This document shows positions 26,422-34,783 of a DNA stretch of 64,000 nucleotides, piece by piece; position 1 is the stretch's first letter, and every line of letters begins with the position of its first letter. The notes under the pieces were generated by a model. It did not search any database and was not told where the DNA came from. It saw nothing but the letters and a program-made list of their open reading frames with translations. The position numbers and the translations under genes were made by a program. The DNA comes from G963662655 sp963665015 (GTDB taxonomy: Bacteria; Cloacimonadota; Cloacimonadia; Cloacimonadales; JAIOQZ01): NCBI GenBank assembly GCA_963665015.2, contig CAXXSY010000003.1:62001-126000 (forward strand), written 5' to 3'.

Positions 26422-27279
26422 CTATTCGCCGGTTCGATCCGCGTGCAGGTGTTCGTAGATGTAGAGCACGGCGCGGACGTACGCTTCGCTGTGGTTGTAG
26501 GCGTAAACCGCGTCGTAGCGAGACTGGCGTTTACCCATATTCTCGCGTTTCAGACCGTGCTTGTGGAGGTAGTTTTCGATGCTGAAGAGGTTGTCGTCAA
26601 CGGAGAAGATGTCGATATCGGTCTCGTCGTCATTCGCGTCGATGAAGAAGCTCTGCATGGACGAGGGGATGAACTGCCCCCACCCCGCAGCACCAGCGAA
26701 CGACCCGATGAATTCCCACACGTCGCGTTCGGTGCGCTCGGAGAATTTGTAGAGCGACTCGATCTCGCGCATCGCGAACCTGCGTCGCCTCGGCATCAGC
26801 ACGTACTGCGAGACCAGCGTGTTGAACGTGTGGAAGCTGCCACGGTGGCGTTTCTGGGCGAAATTCGTCTCCATGCCGATGATCGCCACGACGATCTCGT
26901 AGTGGATGCCGTTGCGCGCTTCGACCTTTTCGAGGATTTCGCGGTTTTCCTCGATGAACGCTCTGCCCAGCTCGATCTTTCGCGGCACCCCGAAGAAGTT
27001 CAGATACCAGTCGAAATCCTTCTCCTGCTTGTGATCGACGCGATGCTCCGCCATGCGTTCGAAGTAGTCGTTCATGGAGGGGTAAATCTGGAAATTCTCG
27101 TGGGATACAAGGTCGTCGAACCACGCTTCCGGAACGCCCCGCCCGATGATCTCCTGCCGGAGCGAATCAATCTGTACGCTGTAGTCATCGGCGCCGAGAA
27201 TGCCGACGAAAAGGATCAGCGCGATCGCCAGAAGGACGCTATTCGAAGTGATAGAAAATGGAAAACTGGTCTTGGGCAT
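26422..27279 (-). CDS. MltB-like lytic murein transglycosylase
   Basis: A periplasmic enzyme cutting peptidoglycan glycan strands. The start at 27279 gives 285 residues and a signal or anchor sequence (SVLLAIALILFVGILGA). An earlier ATG at 27411 would add about 44 residues inside the upstream gene, which I reject. The chosen start still overlaps that gene by 41 bp, with no clear ribosome site. MltB family marks: IIGMETNF with catalytic E137, FHTFNTLVSQY, and GAAGWGQFIPSSM near 197-209. It ends the chemotaxis-type operon, perhaps only by position. Confidence 0.82.
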   Translation of the reverse strand: MPKTSFPFSITSNSVLLAIALILFVGILGADDYSVQIDSLRQEIIGRGVPEAWFDDLVSHENFQIYPSMNDYFERMAEHRVDHKQEKDFDWYLNFFGVPRKIELGRAFIEENREILEKVEARNGIHYEIVVAIIGMETNFAQKRHRGSFHTFNTLVSQYVLMPRRRRFAMREIESLYKFSERTERDVWEFIGSFAGAAGWGQFIPSSMQSFFIDANDDETDIDIFSVDDNLFSIENYLHKHGLKRENMGKRQSRYDAVYAYNHSEAYVRAVLYIYEHLHADRTGE

Positions 27280-28057
27280 CGTTTTCAAGGTGGAGAACGG
27301 TACCGATTTTCTCAATATGGTCATCTTTATTCTTTTCATCAAGTGCTTTTGGAGGTGTGAGTGTGAATGTCCGGTTGAAATCGCTGATCCTTGCCTTCGT
27401 ACCGCCGGCAATCATGTTGAGTATCTCGAAAATACCCTCTTCGATATCGGGGTGTGAAAGAAGTTCCGGTTCGATGGAGAGGATTCTCGAAATAATCCTC
27501 GCTCCGAGATCGTACGACATGAGCAGTATGATAAATCCCTTCATCTCGCCCTCGACATGCATCAAGACCGCCAGATCGTCATCCGGCATCCGGAGCTTCT
27601 CATGGCTGATTTCGTTGAGCTTGACGGACATCCGGACCATGGTCGCAAACACCTCTTGAACCGATTCGGTAATCGAATTGGATATCGAATCGTGCTGCAC
27701 ACCGTCAATCTCGAGCAAGTCCAGAGCATATTCCAAGATGGGAAGGAATCCCTCGGGAGCCGTGGGCAGCACTTCTGCAATATCCGCTCCGGAAGCAATG
27801 AAGTCGGAGGCCGCTTCGATATCCGCTTCCGAGAGAAACACAAGAATCGCCACAGGCTGAGAATGGAATTTCTGTCGGATAAAATGGATGAGATCGACAT
27901 GGGATTGTTCCAGATGGATCGCGACCAGGTTGTACTGGATGATCGTGTCGTCCGTAAGTTCTTCCCAGGTCTTGAAATCGATTGCCAGATCAGCGGATTC
28001 GAGATCGCTCTTCCTCTCGACGTGGTGATCCATCCCTATAAAAACGGCTCTATACAT
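27239..28057 (-). CDS. Pseudo-receiver/CheX-like phosphatase fusion
   Basis: A 272-residue protein of two parts. Residues 1-115 have the alternating beta-alpha pattern of a response-regulator receiver, but the phospho-acceptor Asp and the late Lys are not where expected (strand 3 reads NLVAIHLEQ; the last strand reads ADIAEVLP), so it is probably not phosphorylated. Residues about 120-272 resemble CheX/CheC phosphatases: EILNMIAGG gives the ExxN active-site pair, with a Pro about 21 residues on (FTLTPP). It likely dephosphorylates a CheY-type protein; the CheY-like gene lies two genes upstream. Confidence 0.7.
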   Translation of the reverse strand: MYRAVFIGMDHHVERKSDLESADLAIDFKTWEELTDDTIIQYNLVAIHLEQSHVDLIHFIRQKFHSQPVAILVFLSEADIEAASDFIASGADIAEVLPTAPEGFLPILEYALDLLEIDGVQHDSISNSITESVQEVFATMVRMSVKLNEISHEKLRMPDDDLAVLMHVEGEMKGFIILLMSYDLGARIISRILSIEPELLSHPDIEEGIFEILNMIAGGTKARISDFNRTFTLTPPKALDEKNKDDHIEKIGTVLHLENDAQDQFSIFYHFE

Positions 28058-28908
28058 TATCGACCACCCAGTCGGAGTATTTCCTTGGCCTTCTGGGTTT
28101 CTTTCATGACCACATCGATGAGGGACGGAATCTCGTCAACACGCAGCCCCAGCTCATCCCAGATATCGTCGTAAAAACCTTCCGGGAAAAAGCCGCAACC
28201 GTTATCGATTCCGCGATTGTTGCAAATAAAGTTGGCAAGATAGACCAGGCGCGTCGCGATGGCATTGATCTTGGCCCTCTGCGGCATGTGATGATTCAGT
28301 ATCACATCGGTCACCGTGTCGGGCAGCTTCCATTTACGCAGAAGGAACGCGCCCACCTCCGCGTGCGAGATTCCAAGAAGCTTCTCCTCGACGATCGGCA
28401 AGTCGAAACGTCTGCGCTCGGCGATTTCGAATACTTTCTTGTAGATGGTGGTGAAATACTGATCCATGATCAGGACGCCGATATCGTGCAGGATACCGCA
28501 GATATAGACTTCGTCCTCTTCCGTCTGCTGCACCGCTTTCTTGTGCAGCGCGACGCCCAGATAGGCGGTCGAGATCGAGTGAATCCAGAATTTCTCGTAA
28601 TCGACGAAGAAATTCTTGAAGCTGTTGATGACCGCGATGGAGATGGTGATGCGCCTGATCTCGGAAAAGCCGAGACGCGCGATCGCCTGCTGGAGACTGA
28701 CAATCCGTTGACGTGATGCATAAACCGCGGAATTGGCGATCTTCAGAACCTTACCGGTCAGGGCCGGGTCCAATCGAATAATGCTGCTGATCTGACCTGC
28801 GGACGTATCGGGATTTCTCGACAAGCGATCAATCTCCAGCGCGATTGTCAGCATGGTTGGCGCTTCTTCGATTCTCGACAGGCGTTCCAGGATCGTGTTC
28901 CGATACAT
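28057..28908 (-). CDS. HDOD-domain signalling protein
   Basis: A 283-residue cytoplasmic protein occupied mostly by an HDOD domain, a relative of HD phosphohydrolases that has usually lost catalysis. Landmarks: LPTMLTIALEIDRLSRNP-like start (here APTMLTIALEIDRL), SSIIRLDPALTGKVLKIANSA, the RIVSLQQAIARLGFSEIRR turn, GILHDIGVLIMDQ, and ISHAEVGAFLLRKWKLPD. HDIG is retained at that position, so some residual HD-like function cannot be excluded. It shares one base with the CheX-like gene start and follows the CheY-like gene, so it belongs to a signalling operon. Confidence 0.85.
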   Translation of the reverse strand: MYRNTILERLSRIEEAPTMLTIALEIDRLSRNPDTSAGQISSIIRLDPALTGKVLKIANSAVYASRQRIVSLQQAIARLGFSEIRRITISIAVINSFKNFFVDYEKFWIHSISTAYLGVALHKKAVQQTEEDEVYICGILHDIGVLIMDQYFTTIYKKVFEIAERRRFDLPIVEEKLLGISHAEVGAFLLRKWKLPDTVTDVILNHHMPQRAKINAIATRLVYLANFICNNRGIDNGCGFFPEGFYDDIWDELGLRVDEIPSLIDVVMKETQKAKEILRLGGR

Positions 28909-28916
28909 TCAAACCT

Positions 28917-29324
28917 CTATAGCTGTACTTCGTCCGTGTCCGAAAAATCTTGCGGCAATTCGCCCAGGACTTCACCAATTTTATCCACCAGACTCTCCGG
29001 TGTAAAGGGTTTCTTCAGATAATTTTGAGCGCCGTGCTGGATCGCGTCGATCACATGCTTGCACTCGCTCTCCGTCGTGACCATCATTACGGGAATCGAT
29101 TGGTATAGTTTGTTGGCCTTCAGTTTCAGCAGCAGATCGTAACCACTGATACCCGGCATATTCCAGTCGAGAAGGATCAGGCTTGTGTCCTCGTAATGAT
29201 TCCTCAGAATCTTGAGCGCCTGATACCCGTTCGACGCCTCCAGCGCTTCAAAACCAAGCGCTTCGATCGTGCAGCGAATCATTGCCCGCATCAACCGGGA
29301 GTCATCAACGGTCAGTATCTTCAT
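28917..29324 (-). CDS. CheY-like single-domain response regulator
   Basis: A 135-residue receiver domain with no output domain. The acidic pair is D7-D8, the phosphorylation site D53 (LILLDWNMPG), the switch Thr lies in MMVTTESE, and the conserved Lys is in LKKPF (K105). A short acidic C-terminal tail follows. Between CheR and an HDOD protein, it probably carries phosphate from a histidine kinase not in this window, to the flagellar motor or to the HDOD/CheX-like partners. Confidence 0.9.
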   Translation of the reverse strand: MKILTVDDSRLMRAMIRCTIEALGFEALEASNGYQALKILRNHYEDTSLILLDWNMPGISGYDLLLKLKANKLYQSIPVMMVTTESECKHVIDAIQHGAQNYLKKPFTPESLVDKIGEVLGELPQDFSDTDEVQL

Positions 29325-29332
29325 CCTATGAC

Positions 29333-30184
29333 CTACCGTTTCGCAACATAATACGCACTCTTTTTATACTCGTGTTTCCGGAACTTCGTCGAAATACCGT
29401 CCAGCGATTCCGACTCGCCAATCAATAGGTACCCATCGTCATTCAGGTTGTGGAACATCTTGTCGAAAAGCTTCTTCTTGGATTCAAACGGAAAATACAC
29501 CGCCACATTGCGCAGAAAAATCAGATCGCAGGACGGAATATTGATGAAGTCGAGCTGCAGGTTGAACGGACTGAAAGTTACCATATCCCGGACATCCTTC
29601 GATATCTCGCTGATGCCATCCTCTTCCGTGAAATATCGTTCCCGGAAATGCGGTATCATCCCTTTCCGCATCGCTTGCACACTATAACGTCCCGATATCG
29701 CCCGATAGAGAGCACTCGGCGATATGTCGGTCGCCAGAATGCTGAAGGTGGAGGGATTGATCATCGGATAACGCGTCAGCGCTTCGAGCAGAATCATGGC
29801 AAAAGAATAGATTTCCTCTCCCGTCGATACGCCGGCCGACCACACCTGTATCTGTGACTTCCTGCCCGAGCGGATGTCAGAGATAAACCGCGGAACGATC
29901 AGCTCATCGACGATCCCCCAGGGCTTGTTATCGCGAAACCAGGACGTCTCGAATATCGTGATCGCATCGATGATCTTGTTTCGAAGGTTGCCCGTCGTGT
30001 CCATCTTCGCCTTGTGATAAAACTCACGAAACGTCTTGCAACCGCATTCGATCACCAGATTCGACAAGTACCCCTCGATAAAGGTAGCCTTCTCGTCACC
30101 GATTACAATTCCGAATTCTTTCTGGATATACTCACGAAGTAATACAAAATCTCCAGGCTCGAGCGGTATCTTCGAAGATATCAT
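29333..30184 (-). CDS. cheR: CheR chemoreceptor glutamate methyltransferase
   Basis: Uses S-adenosylmethionine to methylate glutamates on chemoreceptors during adaptation; 283 residues. An N-terminal helical CheR_N domain is followed by the methyltransferase domain with VWSAGVSTGEEIYSFAM (SAM-binding, usually CSTGEEPYS), ILATDISPSAL, and CDLIFLRNVAVYF. The normal Cys before STGEE is Val here, and the usual CRNVLIYF reads LRNVAVYF. First gene of the signalling operon. No cheB, cheA or receptor gene is present in the window. Confidence 0.92.
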   Translation of the reverse strand: MISSKIPLEPGDFVLLREYIQKEFGIVIGDEKATFIEGYLSNLVIECGCKTFREFYHKAKMDTTGNLRNKIIDAITIFETSWFRDNKPWGIVDELIVPRFISDIRSGRKSQIQVWSAGVSTGEEIYSFAMILLEALTRYPMINPSTFSILATDISPSALYRAISGRYSVQAMRKGMIPHFRERYFTEEDGISEISKDVRDMVTFSPFNLQLDFINIPSCDLIFLRNVAVYFPFESKKKLFDKMFHNLNDDGYLLIGESESLDGISTKFRKHEYKKSAYYVAKR

Positions 30185-30606
30185 CGCACGCTCCGGGACA
30201 TCATGATTTTATCTATAAACACGAATATTGATTTACCCATATCATACTCATTTCGACAAAACATGACAGGCAACATACACCCGATATTGCGATTGATGGA
30301 AACGGGCTATTCATTATTGCAGATTCTCCCTTTCTGATCAGATCAATCGCCCAATCGTTACGAATTTACGTAATCCACCTCTGCCCAGAAGAGCCCAATA
30401 TCAACTCAACACGGGACACCATGGATTACAAGGTTTTTCCTATTGATAGTTTAGCAAGAAATCCCATCGTGTCAAGTCGTTTCATTATCGTTGATTTCTT
30501 ATTTTTCAGAATCGACAATCCCTTAATACCCCTTCCGAGTTTTTTTGTGTATTACTCTTCTTTTATTTCTATAGATCGACTCATGAACCTCCCGCTATCC
30601 TATCTA
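30185..30606. other. AT-rich intergenic region upstream of cheR
   Basis: An AT-rich stretch of about 420 bp between the cheR start and the terminator of the carboxyltransferase operon. The only open frame (30421-30609, plus strand, 62 residues) has no ribosome site and a low-complexity Phe/Ile/Leu-rich product, so I do not call it a gene. It must hold the promoter of the cheR operon, but no clear -35/-10 pair stands out. Confidence 0.4.
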
Positions 30607-30635
30607 TAGAAAAGGGAGACTCATACGAGCCTCCC
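30607..30635 (-). terminator. Terminator of the carboxyltransferase operon
   Basis: On the minus strand a hairpin with outer arms GGGAG/CTCCC, a single mismatch and inner arms CTC/GAG (30614-30635) is followed by TTTT at 30613-30610. It lies about 25 bases past the stop of the biotin-carrying subunit. Confidence 0.65.
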
Positions 30636-30659
30636 ATCTATCTCTTTTGTTCGATTTCG

Positions 30660-32630
30660 TTATTCGATCACGCAGAGAACGGCGTCCTTGGAAACGTTGT
30701 CACCGGCGCCGAAAGGAATCTCCTTGATCGTGCCTTCGAAAGTGGCTTCGATGTTGTTGTACATCTTCATGGCTTCCAGAATCAGGATCGTTTCACCGAC
30801 CGCAACCTTGTCGCCCACCTGCTTCTTGTATTCGATCACCATGCCCGGCATGGGGGCCGTAACGACATGCTGGCCTTCCGCAACGGCAACCTGTGGTTTG
30901 GGCGCTTCTTTCTTCGGTGCGGGTTTCGCAGCCGGAGCCGGAGCAGCAGGTCTCGCAACCGGTCTCACACTCGGTGCGACCGCCGGCATACCGTCCGATC
31001 CGATCTCGACCTTGAAGTACTCGTCATCAACATAGACGTCGAAGCTGCGCACGTTCTCCGGTTTGGGAGGTGCTTCTTTGACAGGCTTTTCGACCAGCTC
31101 GCCGCACAGCGCTTTGTGAACGAGCTTCCGCTCCGCTTCGCACTCCTCGATGGTCTTGGGCATCACGTCTTTCGGAGGCTCTTCCTTACCGTATTTCCAC
31201 TTCAGGAAGCGCTTTCCGGTGACCGGATAGAGCGCCACGATCAGTTCGTCGTCGAGGTCTTTTGCCAGACCCTTGCACTCTTCCTTCACTTTGGGCAGTT
31301 CCGGTTCGAGGACATCGCCCGGGCGCACGTCGGTCGGTTCCTCGCCGCGCGGGTAATCCTTCAAGGCCTTCGCCTGAACGTCCTTGTCGATCGGTCGCGG
31401 CGTCCTCCCGTAGAGACCGAAGCAGAGGTCTTTGACCTGCTCGGTGATGCGGTTGTATTCGCCTTCTTCCTTGTCGAAGAGGACGTTGTTCACCGTCTGG
31501 ATGCCGACGATCTGACTGGTCGGAGTCACGAGCGGCACCTGGCCGAGGTCTTTGCGCACCTTGGGCAGGGTTTCGAAGACGTCTTCGAGCCGGTCGAGCT
31601 GCTCCATCTGGCGAAGCTGGTTGACCAGGTTGGAGAGCATTCCGCCCGGCGTCTGGTGCAGGATTACGTTGATATCGATGACGGACAGCTTGGTGTTGTC
31701 CAGGAAGTGCATGTATTTCGGCGCGATCTTTTCGAGTTTCTTGTCGATGTCGCTGAGCAGGTTGATATCGAATCCGGTATCGCGGTTGGTGCCGAGGAGG
31801 CTGACCACCAGCGGTTCGATGGCCGCGTGCGAGGTACGGTAGGCAAACGGCGCCAGGCAGGTATCGACGATATCGACGCCGGCCTCGATCGCCTTGAAGA
31901 TCGAGAGATCGCCCATCCCGGATGTGAAGTGCGTGTGCAGATGGATCGGGCATTTGACGGTCTCTTTGAGCGCCTTGATCAGGTTGTAGGCGTCATACGG
32001 CGCGATCAGACCCGCCATGTCCTTGATGCAGATCGAGTCCGCGCCCATCGCCTCGAGCTCCTTCGCCTTGTCGAGGTAGTACGCGAGATTATAGACGTCG
32101 CCACCCATGCGCTGCTCGGTGAGCGAATAGCATATCGATCCCTGGAAGTGCTTCTTGTTCTTCTGGATGATTTTCACCGCGGTCTCGAAATTGCGGAAGT
32201 CGTTGAGCGCGTCGAACACGCGGAAGATATCGATGCCGTTGTCTGCGGCACGCTGCACGAACGCCTCGACCACGTCGTCCGCGTAGTTGCGGTAACCCAC
32301 CAGATTCTGGCCGCGAAGCAGCATCGAGAATGGGGTGTTCTTCATGTACTTCTTCAGGGTGCGAATCCTTTGCCACGGATCCTCGTTGAGGTAGCGATGC
32401 ATGGTGTCGAAGGTCGCTCCGCCCCATACTTCTGTCGAGTAGAAGCCGACCTGATCGATTTGCTCGGCGACTTCCAATAAATCCTCGGTTCTGCCGCGCG
32501 TGGCGAAGATGGATTGATGTCCGTCGCGGAAGGTCAAGTCCTGCACCTTGACAGGATTGGCTGCTTTCGGGCGATCCTGGCCGTACTTCATGTCGGTCAG
32601 TTCGAGCGCCCCGTGCTTGTCGTATTTCAT
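30660..32630 (-). CDS. Carboxyltransferase subunit with biotin carrier domain (PycB/OadA-like)
   Basis: A 656-residue biotin enzyme subunit. The N-terminal TIM barrel begins LTFRDGHQS (32-40), the metal-binding motif of the pyruvate carboxylase/oxaloacetate decarboxylase/transcarboxylase 5S family. A conserved PYC/OADA domain occupies the middle. A Pro/Ala/Lys-rich linker (about 565-590) leads to a biotinyl domain with EAMKM, in which K622 is the biotin site. The architecture equals OadA or PycB. No biotin carboxylase is next to it; instead an MmdA-like carboxyltransferase lies upstream. It may therefore take part in methylmalonyl-CoA:pyruvate transcarboxylation or a sodium-pump decarboxylase. 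Confidence 0.9.
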   Translation of the reverse strand: MKYDKHGALELTDMKYGQDRPKAANPVKVQDLTFRDGHQSIFATRGRTEDLLEVAEQIDQVGFYSTEVWGGATFDTMHRYLNEDPWQRIRTLKKYMKNTPFSMLLRGQNLVGYRNYADDVVEAFVQRAADNGIDIFRVFDALNDFRNFETAVKIIQKNKKHFQGSICYSLTEQRMGGDVYNLAYYLDKAKELEAMGADSICIKDMAGLIAPYDAYNLIKALKETVKCPIHLHTHFTSGMGDLSIFKAIEAGVDIVDTCLAPFAYRTSHAAIEPLVVSLLGTNRDTGFDINLLSDIDKKLEKIAPKYMHFLDNTKLSVIDINVILHQTPGGMLSNLVNQLRQMEQLDRLEDVFETLPKVRKDLGQVPLVTPTSQIVGIQTVNNVLFDKEEGEYNRITEQVKDLCFGLYGRTPRPIDKDVQAKALKDYPRGEEPTDVRPGDVLEPELPKVKEECKGLAKDLDDELIVALYPVTGKRFLKWKYGKEEPPKDVMPKTIEECEAERKLVHKALCGELVEKPVKEAPPKPENVRSFDVYVDDEYFKVEIGSDGMPAVAPSVRPVARPAAPAPAAKPAPKKEAPKPQVAVAEGQHVVTAPMPGMVIEYKKQVGDKVAVGETILILEAMKMYNNIEATFEGTIKEIPFGAGDNVSKDAVLCVIE

Positions 32631-32651
32631 TCCTTATATCCTCCGTATATT

Positions 32652-32837
32652 CTATCTCTTGATAACTCTTCGTTGCAGTAATTCTCGATTTTGCATGATG
32701 GTGCGTCTGCCATGCTGCGCCCACGGAACCGGCACGTTCACCGGAACCGGCTCGACGCGGCTACGCATCGACTGCTCCTCTTCCATCAGCATCATCACGC
32801 CGGCGATCGCCGCGCGGATTTTCTTCTCTCGCTGCAT
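32652..32837 (-). CDS. Small protein of the acyl-CoA carboxyltransferase operon
   Basis: A 61-residue protein between the two carboxyltransferase genes, with a clear GGGGG ribosome site five bases before its ATG. The N-terminal helix (REKKIRAAIAGVMMLMEEE) is followed by a Pro/Val-rich linker and an ending WAQHGRRTIMQNRELLQRR. This helix-linker-tail pattern resembles small epsilon/gamma-like proteins found beside propionyl- or methylmalonyl-CoA carboxyltransferases. I know of no experimental function. Conservation of position and the ribosome site make it a real gene. Confidence 0.65.
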   Translation of the reverse strand: MQREKKIRAAIAGVMMLMEEEQSMRSRVEPVPVNVPVPWAQHGRRTIMQNRELLQRRVIKR

Positions 32838-32846
32838 CGATACCCC

Positions 32847-34406
32847 CTACACCGGAATGTTGCCGTGCTTCTTGGGCGGCAGCGATTCGCTCTTGGTGGT
32901 GAGGACTTCCAGGGCGTCGATCAGCCGGACGCGCGTTTCCGAAGGACGGATCACCGCGTCGATGTACCCGCGCTCGGCCGCGTTGTACGGATTGTTGAAC
33001 GCCTCTTCGTACTCGGCGATCAGCTCCTTGCGAAGCTCCGCGGGATTCTCGGACGCCTTCAGGCGCTTGCGGTAGCCGGACACGATGTTCACCGCGCCCT
33101 GCGCGCCCATCACCGCGATTTCGGCGGAGGGCCACGCGAAAATCATGTCGCCGCCCAGGTGTTGCGAGCTCATCGCGATGTAGGCACCACCGTAGTCCTT
33201 GCGGGTGACCACGGTAAGCTTGGGAACCGTCGCTTCCGAGTAGCTCCACAGGAGTTTGGCGCCGTGCCGGATGATGCCGTTCCATTCCTGCTCGCAGCCC
33301 GGGAGGTAGCCCGGGACATCCACGAAGGTGATGATCGGCAGATTGAAGGCGTCGCAGAACCGGATGAAGCGGGAAATTTTGTCGGATGCGTCGATGTCGA
33401 GGCAGCCGGCGAGAACCAGCGGCTGGTTGCCAATGATGCCCACCGCGCGACCGTTCATGCGACCGAAACCGATGATAGCGTTCTGCGCGTAGAACTGGTG
33501 CGGCTCGAAGAATTCGCCGTTATCGACAATCGAACGAACGATGTCCTTTATATCGTAGGGTTGACGCGCGCTGTCGGGTACCATCGTGTCGAGCTCGGGA
33601 CAGAGACGTCCGGGATCGTCGGTCGGCTGGTAGCGCGGCGCGTCTTCCATGTTGTTGTTGGGCAGGTAGCTCAGCAGCGCTTTGACCTGCTCGATGGCGT
33701 CCTCGTCGCTCTCGCAGGCGAAGTGCGCGTTGCCACTCTTGGTGTTGTGTGCCATGGCGCCGCCGAGGTCTTCGAAAGTGGTGTTTTCGCCGGTGACCGT
33801 CTTGATCACGCTCGGGCCGGTGATGAACATGTAGCTGGTGTTCTTGACCATGAAAACGAAGTCGGTCATGGCGGGTGAATAGACCGCGCCACCCGCGCAA
33901 GGTCCCATGATGGCGGTGATCTGTGGGATCACGCCGGAGGAACGCGCGTTGCGGAAGAAGATGTCGCCGTAGCCCTTGAGCGAGTCGATACCTTCCTCGA
34001 CGCGTGCGCCGCCGGAATCGTTGAAGCCGACGATCGGAACGCCGGATTTCAGCGCCAGGTCCTGAATCTTGCTGATCTTGGCGGCGTGCTTCTCGCCCAG
34101 CGATCCGCCGCGCGAGGTGAAGTCCTGCGAATAGGCGAACACCGGACGACCGTTGACCAGTCCGTGGCCGGTGACCACGCCGTCGGACGGGATATCGTGT
34201 TTGGGCATGTCAAAATTTGTGGAGCGATGGTGGACGAACATGTCGATCTCGCGGAAGGTACCCGGATCGAAGAACATGTCGATGCGCTCGCGGGCGGATA
34301 ATTTTCCCGCCTTGTGCTGCTTTTCGATGCGCGCTTCGCCGCCCATCTCTTTCGTCTTGCCGATTCGTTTTTCCAGCAGTTCGATTTTCTCTTTTACCGT
34401 ACTCAT
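32847..34406 (-). CDS. Methylmalonyl-CoA/propionyl-CoA carboxyltransferase subunit (MmdA-like)
   Basis: A 519-residue acyl-CoA carboxyltransferase with the two crotonase-like halves of the family. The N-terminal half has GGEARIEKQHKAGKLSARER, FTSRGGSLGEKHAAKI and GFNDSGGARVEEGI. The C-terminal half has FVDVPGYLPGCEQE, GAKLLWSYSEATVPK and GGAYIAMSSQHLGGD. It binds CoA esters and exchanges carboxyl groups with carboxybiotin. In MmdA of sodium-pumping methylmalonyl-CoA decarboxylase and in transcarboxylase 12S the same architecture is used. First gene of a three-gene operon ending in the biotin-carrying subunit. Confidence 0.9.
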   Translation of the reverse strand: MSTVKEKIELLEKRIGKTKEMGGEARIEKQHKAGKLSARERIDMFFDPGTFREIDMFVHHRSTNFDMPKHDIPSDGVVTGHGLVNGRPVFAYSQDFTSRGGSLGEKHAAKISKIQDLALKSGVPIVGFNDSGGARVEEGIDSLKGYGDIFFRNARSSGVIPQITAIMGPCAGGAVYSPAMTDFVFMVKNTSYMFITGPSVIKTVTGENTTFEDLGGAMAHNTKSGNAHFACESDEDAIEQVKALLSYLPNNNMEDAPRYQPTDDPGRLCPELDTMVPDSARQPYDIKDIVRSIVDNGEFFEPHQFYAQNAIIGFGRMNGRAVGIIGNQPLVLAGCLDIDASDKISRFIRFCDAFNLPIITFVDVPGYLPGCEQEWNGIIRHGAKLLWSYSEATVPKLTVVTRKDYGGAYIAMSSQHLGGDMIFAWPSAEIAVMGAQGAVNIVSGYRKRLKASENPAELRKELIAEYEEAFNNPYNAAERGYIDAVIRPSETRVRLIDALEVLTTKSESLPPKKHGNIPV

Positions 34407-34614
34407 TCAAACCTCTTGTCATAGCCCGCGCACGGCGAGCCGTCGTTATTGTTTTCTATCCGATAGAAAAAAGTATTTTGCGTTCATAAGGGCAAGTTTT
34501 TTTTCGCGAAGAGGGTAGAAACCATTGAACCAGACATGGTTATCGGGTGGGGAATCAGGTATGAAACAAAATGTTGTAAATCCAACACTAAATCGTCTCG
34601 ACCGGTTATTTTAC

Positions 34615-34643
34615 TTGACATAAACCTTGATTTTCATTATCAT
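34615..34643 (+). promoter_or_regulatory. Sigma-70-type promoter of the three-gene cassette
   Basis: A perfect -35 TTGACA (34615-34620), a 17-base spacer and a -10 TATCAT (34638-34643). It faces the cassette, about 140 bases before the first start codon. A later TTGACA at 34733 lacks a convincing -10. Confidence 0.6.
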
Positions 34644-34652
34644 AATAATGAA
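34633..34652. promoter_or_regulatory. Perfect dyad over the -10 box, candidate operator
   Basis: Arms TTCATTAT (34633-34640) and ATAATGAA (34645-34652) are exact inverted repeats with a four-base centre, covering the -10 hexamer. This is the size and place expected for a dimeric repressor site. No repressor gene is recognised next to it. Confidence 0.5.
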
Positions 34653-34783
34653 GGTTGAATAGAATGGGGAAGAGATGATTAGCTTCTGCAGCGCCTTGAT
34701 TTATATTAAATAATGACTAAAACAAAAAAAACTTGACATGCTGTTTACACATGAATCTCCTTATCCCATAAAAGGAGGTGACC

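Larger units (their letters stand above)
34407..34783. other. AT-rich intergenic region at the 5' boundary of the foreign cassette
   Basis: The divergent gap between the MmdA-like operon and the three-gene cassette. Composition changes near 34490 from GC-rich to strongly AT-rich. It holds the promoter and dyad described separately. No gene is seen. Confidence 0.5.

Noticed and set aside
30421..30609. Possible 62-residue gene upstream of cheR
   Set aside because: No ribosome site, AT-rich low-complexity hydrophobic product, and it runs into the opposing terminator.
30867..32480. Plus-strand open frame of 537 codons
   Set aside because: Antisense to the biotin carboxyltransferase gene, whose motifs are complete on the other strand.
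32691..33878. Plus-strand open frame of 395 codons
   Set aside because: Antisense to the MmdA-like gene and its small neighbour.
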